From a virus, in IMG/VR virus record IMGVR_UViG_3300017605_000673, positions 1-34,053 of that record: 34,053 nt of DNA. The stretch is one strand, 5' to 3'. Under the pieces are notes generated by a model that was not told the origin of the DNA, searched no databases, and saw only the letters and a list, made by a program, of their open reading frames with translations. Positions 31,537 to 34,053 of the stretch are shown in pieces (position 1 is the stretch's first letter; each line of letters opens with the position of its first letter). Made by a program: the position numbers and the translations under genes.

Positions 31537-31752
31537 ATGACAGCGCCGAAGATTGAGCACCAGGAGCGGATCGCCGACGTGCGCAACTCGCTCGCAGACG
31601 CGATCAACCAGGCCCGCTACCGCGATGAGTCGACGGTGCTGACGAGCCGCGGCAAACGCGTGGCGGCGCTCGTCTCGATGGACTTCTACGAGCGCGCACT
31701 GGCCGCGCTGGGCGAGACTCGCGTGCTTGCACCCAAGCCACCCCCTGACTGA
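31537..31752 (+). CDS. Phd/YefM-type antitoxin-like protein, the only plus-strand gene
   Basis: 71 residues from ATG 31537. The sequence ADVRNSLADAINQARYRDES, TVLTSRGKRVAALVSMDFYE has the Phd/YefM fold signature: an R-N-L-A helix, then a strand with 'V.LT.RGk.vAaLVs'. These proteins bind operator dyads and, in toxin-antitoxin pairs, also hold a toxin with their C-terminal tail. The C-terminal tail here is short (ETRVLAPKPPPD) and no toxin gene follows: the next plus-strand element is a terminator. It may be a lone autorepressor that also controls the GIY-YIG gene, a countermeasure to a host toxin, or the antitoxin of the divergent nuclease. Upstream ATGs at 31453 and 31495 are in frame but cross the promoter region. 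Confidence 0.85.
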   Translation: MTAPKIEHQERIADVRNSLADAINQARYRDESTVLTSRGKRVAALVSMDFYERALAALGETRVLAPKPPPD

Positions 31753-31779
31753 CCTCATCCCTCTCCTCTTCTCGTCCTG

Positions 31780-31800
31780 GCCCCGTTTCGGCGGGGCTTT
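31780..31800 (+). terminator. Terminator after the Phd-type gene
   Basis: GCCCCG (31780-31785) pairs with CGGGGC (31792-31797), loop six bases, followed by TTT on the plus strand, 28 bases past the Phd stop. On the minus strand no T tract follows, so it works mainly for the plus-strand message. The right arm is part of a 24-base sequence repeated exactly at 32043-32066. Confidence 0.65.
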
Positions 31801-31814
31801 GTCGTGTGCGGGTT
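31791..31814. repeat. 24-base exact direct repeat, copy A
   Basis: Identical base for base to 32043-32066. Copy A covers the right arm of the hairpin at 31780-31797 and ends at the stop of the minus-strand gene 31814-31999. Seen directly in the sequence. Confidence 0.9.
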
Positions 31815-31999
31815 CAGCGGTATGCGGGGATGCCGGGGCTCGGCGGGAGTGGTGGTAGCCCGGCGAGGGTGCGCGGGTCGTGTGCTGGGCACCGGTAGCC
31901 GTGGATGTAGCGGCGGGTGCCCTCCGTGACGCGGCAGTACCCGGCCCCGGCGCCCACCCGGTGCGAGCACGAACCGTCCGGCGGCTTGGTGTCGGCCAT
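31814..31999 (-). CDS. Small Cys/His protein (61 residues)
   Basis: Starts at ATG 31999, with AGGAGG nine bases upstream. The product (MADTKPPDGSCSHRVGAGAG, YCRVTEGTRRYIHGYRCPAH) has C-x-H, C and C-x2-H elements that would hold one zinc, and a proline-rich end (PPLPPSPGIPAYR). Small zinc proteins of this pattern occur widely in Streptomyces phages and plasmids. It lies between the two copies of the 24-base repeat. No function is known to me. Confidence 0.65.
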   Translation of the reverse strand: MADTKPPDGSCSHRVGAGAGYCRVTEGTRRYIHGYRCPAHDPRTLAGLPPLPPSPGIPAYR

Positions 32000-32025
32000 C
32001 CCTCGTTCCCTCCTGTCTGTGTGCC

Positions 32026-32066
32026 AGCCCCGGACGGTGCGTGCGGGGCTTTGTCGTGTGCGGGTT
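32026..32066. repeat. Hairpin carrying copy B of the 24-base repeat
   Basis: AGCCCCG (32026-32032) pairs with CGGGGCT (32044-32050), followed by TT on the plus strand; the exact 24-base copy B is 32043-32066 and overlaps the end of the minus-strand gene 32065-32361. No plus-strand gene precedes this hairpin, so it may be a second, fail-safe terminator for read-through from the Phd gene. Confidence 0.65.
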
Positions 32067-32361
32067 AGGCGCCACTGCGGGCGGCCGGTATGCGGTCGAC
32101 GACGGCCACGCAGTTCGCGGGGACGCCGTTGCGGACCGCGAGGTCGACCAGCTCCTGGGCGCGTTCCGGGCTGTGGGCGTGGAGGTAGACGGTGCCGCCG
32201 ACAAGGGACGGGCTCACCGTGGTGAGCATTCCGGCGCGGTGGAACCACGCGGTCTCCCCGGCCAGCCACACCGAGCCGCGGCCGGTGGCGGTGACCTTCG
32301 CCTCGTCGATGCGGGCGTAGGCGCACACGCCGGGCCGGCCAGGACGGTGGGGGGCGGTCAC
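32065..32361 (-). CDS. Small protein after the methyltransferase, function unknown
   Basis: 98 residues from GTG 32361 (VTAPHRPGRPGVCAY), overlapping the methyltransferase stop (GTGA), with GGAGG upstream. It looks like a compact alpha/beta fold: AYARIDEAKVTATGRGSVWL, AGETAWFHRAGMLTTVSP, AHSPERAQELVDLAVRNG, ANCVAVVDRI. The codon pattern and hydrophobic spacing are normal. Tight coupling suggests a partner of the methyltransferase. A longer frame to 32520 is off-frame sequence of that gene. Confidence 0.66.
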   Translation of the reverse strand: MTAPHRPGRPGVCAYARIDEAKVTATGRGSVWLAGETAWFHRAGMLTTVSPSLVGGTVYLHAHSPERAQELVDLAVRNGVPANCVAVVDRIPAARSGA

Positions 32362-33110
32362 GACGCCTCCAACGTGAGCTGGGAAAGACGGCGGGCTGCG
32401 GCTTCGCAGTACGCCTCGGAGACCTCCACTCCAACCGCGCGCCGACCGGACTGGCGGGCGGCATCGAGCGTGCTGCCGGAGCCCGCGAACGGGTCGACCA
32501 CCAGACCGCCGGGCGGGCATGCGTACCCGATGAGCGGCCGCAAAATTTCAGTCGGCTTCTCGGTTGGATGGATGGCGCGGCCCTTCATGGACTTCGCCGG
32601 GATGACGGATCGCATCAGTCGGGTGCCGTCGCGAGGCGACTGCTGGCCCGCGTTGATCGCCCGCATGTGGGGGGCCTGTCCGGCGACTCGGGGACCGCGG
32701 GTGCGGAGGTCGTCCGGGTCCGCGGAGGCAATGCGCGGCACGTCGCGGTGCTGCTCGCGCCAGTTGCCGCGGTACCAGTGGAGGGCGAACTCGTGTACTC
32801 GCTTGAAGCGGTCGGCGGTGAACCCGCTGCCGTTGTGCTTCTCCCACACCACGTCCTGGCTGAGTTTCCAGTCGGTGAACTCGCCGCGCCGGTCGAGGAA
32901 CATGCGCATCGACCCGAAGCACCACATCGATGAGGCGACCGACGCCGCGAGGGCTGGCCAACCGTCGGGCCACCGGTCCCACGCCAGGGACGTTTCCGAG
33001 TACGGGGGATCGGCCAGAACGAGGTCGGCGTGCAGTCCGAGTGCGGGCAGGAGCTCGCGCATGTCGCCGAGGTAGAGCTGGACGTCGTCGTCGGCGTAGT
33101 AGGGGATCAA
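32358..33110 (-). CDS. Orphan DNA methyltransferase (N6-adenine / N4-cytosine type)
   Basis: 250 residues from TTG 33110, with AAGGAGG upstream. Motif IV DPPYSETSLAWDRW lies at about residue 30 and the AdoMet-binding motif I VVDPFAGSGSTLDAA at about 204, preceded by the usual AIHPTEKPTEILRPLIGYAC. The order IV then I is the beta-type arrangement. It would transfer a methyl group from S-adenosylmethionine to a base, with DPPY favouring adenine. No restriction enzyme gene is next to it, so protection from host restriction or regulation by methylation is likely. The frame upstream of the TTG is Arg/Pro/His-rich and is excluded. Confidence 0.9.
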   Translation of the reverse strand: MIPYYADDDVQLYLGDMRELLPALGLHADLVLADPPYSETSLAWDRWPDGWPALAASVASSMWCFGSMRMFLDRRGEFTDWKLSQDVVWEKHNGSGFTADRFKRVHEFALHWYRGNWREQHRDVPRIASADPDDLRTRGPRVAGQAPHMRAINAGQQSPRDGTRLMRSVIPAKSMKGRAIHPTEKPTEILRPLIGYACPPGGLVVDPFAGSGSTLDAARQSGRRAVGVEVSEAYCEAAARRLSQLTLEAS

Positions 33111-33151
33111 CGAGTCCTCCTTCCGGGGGTGGATGCGGTGCGGGGCTGCGG

Positions 33152-33176
33152 GCCCGGGGTCGTGGCGGCCCCGGGC
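33152..33176. other. Hairpin between ParB-like and methyltransferase genes
   Basis: GCCCGGGG (33152-33159) pairs with CCCCGGGC (33169-33176), loop nine bases, in the 83-base gap 33111-33193. No T tract on either strand. Same type as the other junction hairpins in the window. Confidence 0.55.
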
Positions 33177-33193
33177 GCGGGCGGGGCGGCTGG

Positions 33194-34018
33194 TTAGTGG
33201 GTGACCTGCGGCATGTGGTCTTCGCCGCGGACCCGGAGCATCCGCATCTCCGCGCCAGCGGCCCACGCGTTCCAGGCCCGGGCGATCAGCGCGTACGCCA
33301 TGGGGTGCTGACTGATCAGGGCCCGGCGTTCAGCGGCGAACCGGTTGCGTAGGTGCAGGCGCGGGTCGGTGCCGGTGAGGTTTTCGCCGTGGGCCAGGCC
33401 GTCCAGCCACATCGGGATCCGGTCGGCGTGCGGGGTGCGGGACGCCTGCGCGAGGACCGCGAGGTGCGGCGCGGCGAGGATCTGCCCCTTGGTCCGGCAG
33501 TGGGCGGCCGACGCGGCGAACGTGCCCAGCTCCGGCCAGGATTCGATGACGCGGAGGACTTCCGCACCGCTGGCATCGGCCGCGTACACCCCGCCGCGGA
33601 GCCGGCCCGTGGTGATGGTGCCGTCGATCGCGCCGAGGAACCGTGCGGCGGAGGACATGACCTTCGCGTGGGGGTGCTGGACGAGCTGGCTGACGGCCCG
33701 CTTGTGGCCGGTGTCGAGGACGTCGAACGTGTCGGGGTCGCAGCCGACCCGGATGTCCAGCACCACGGGCTTCCCGGTCTTGGCGATGGCGCCGAGGCGG
33801 TGCTGGCCATCGAGGAGGAACCCGTCCCAGTCGAACGCGATGCCCTGGTGGGTGGTCTTCCACAGGCCGGCGCGCATCTCAGCGGCGTACTTGGCCTCGA
33901 TGGCGGTGCTGTAGCGGCGGTTGCGTTGAAGGTTGCGGTGTTCGAGCCAGGACTTGGCCATGCCGGGGGTGATGGTGATGGTCCCGTCGGTGGCGGGGAT
34001 GGGGTGCAGGTCGGTCAC
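33194..34018 (-). CDS. ParB/sulfiredoxin-like protein of actinophages
   Basis: 274 residues from GTG 34018, with GGAG upstream. The N-terminal part reads TITPGMAKSWLEHRNLQRNR, YAAEMRAGLWKTTHQG, then IAFDWDGFLLDGQHRLGAIA with the ParB-like 'lLDGqHRL.A' box (about residues 65-78), then FDVLDTGHKRAVSQLV. The C-terminal half is helical (MLRVRGEDHMPQ at the end). Proteins with this box in phages are annotated as ParB-like nuclease-domain proteins; some related folds bind nucleotides or DNA. Partition, DNA binding or a small-molecule enzyme are all possible; nothing here decides. Confidence 0.75.
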   Translation of the reverse strand: MTDLHPIPATDGTITITPGMAKSWLEHRNLQRNRRYSTAIEAKYAAEMRAGLWKTTHQGIAFDWDGFLLDGQHRLGAIAKTGKPVVLDIRVGCDPDTFDVLDTGHKRAVSQLVQHPHAKVMSSAARFLGAIDGTITTGRLRGGVYAADASGAEVLRVIESWPELGTFAASAAHCRTKGQILAAPHLAVLAQASRTPHADRIPMWLDGLAHGENLTGTDPRLHLRNRFAAERRALISQHPMAYALIARAWNAWAAGAEMRMLRVRGEDHMPQVTH

Positions 34019-34053
34019 GGGGTGGCTCCGGTTCTCCGGCGGCAGTTGGGGGC
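34015..34053 (-). CDS. Possible C-terminal end of an upstream gene
   Basis: Twelve codons ending in TGA (34017-34015), which overlaps the ParB-like GTG start as GTGA, the same coupling used by most neighbours. The residues (CRRRTGATP) say nothing about function. The call rests on the overlap pattern only, and the gene lies outside the window. Confidence 0.3.
   Translation of the reverse strand, partial: APNCRRRTGATP

Noticed and set aside
1-34053. tRNA genes, lysis genes (endolysin, holin) and a lysogeny repressor
   Set aside because: None could be recognised in any frame or strand by reading; they may lie outside the window.

Overview
The window is one continuous stretch of a tailed-phage (siphovirus) genome or prophage from a high-GC actinobacterium, most likely a Streptomyces-type host. 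Evidence: very high GC with G/C third codon positions, many GTG and a few TTG starts, strong GGAGG-type ribosome sites, chains of ATGA/GTGA overlaps, and proteins of recognisable actinophage families. All genes but one lie on the minus strand, so transcription reads from high to low coordinates. No chromosomal gene, integrase, attachment site, repressor, lysis gene, tRNA or CRISPR array was recognised, so lytic phage and prophage cannot be told apart here. The longest gene-free stretch is about 218 bases (20323-20540).

Right part (34053 down to 20879): early/replication and accessory module. In transcription order: a ParB-like protein, an orphan DNA methyltransferase, two small proteins, then a control region (31477-31536) where a GIY-YIG nuclease gene (minus) and a lone Phd-type antitoxin gene (plus) diverge from apparently leaderless promoters. 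Next come a replication initiator/helicase loader, a DnaB helicase, a PD-(D/E)XK nuclease with a zinc ribbon, two short LuxR-type HTH proteins, a series of small cysteine-rich proteins, a small serine recombinase with its own likely promoter, and an HTH protein. A strong U-tailed terminator (20798-20823) closes this module.

Left part (20765 down to 1): an HTH protein, a secreted GH43-like beta-propeller protein (unexpected here), a cysteine-rich protein, small and large terminase, a portal protein fused to a Nudix hydrolase domain and a MuF head protein, an XkdF-like protease, a scaffold-like protein, a major capsid protein with an inserted Ig/Fn3-like domain, connectors, tail terminator, major tail protein, tail assembly chaperone with a probable -1 frameshift, an HK97-gp10-like protein, the tape measure protein, and the start of a minor tail protein cut by the window edge.

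The most notable points are the portal-Nudix-MuF fusion, the Phd/GIY-YIG divergent control region, the secreted glycosidase-like gene at the head of the packaging operon, a frame switch in a CCCGGG-repeat tract near 23650, and perfect GC-rich hairpins without U tracts at most of the longer gene junctions, including after the capsid and tail tube genes.
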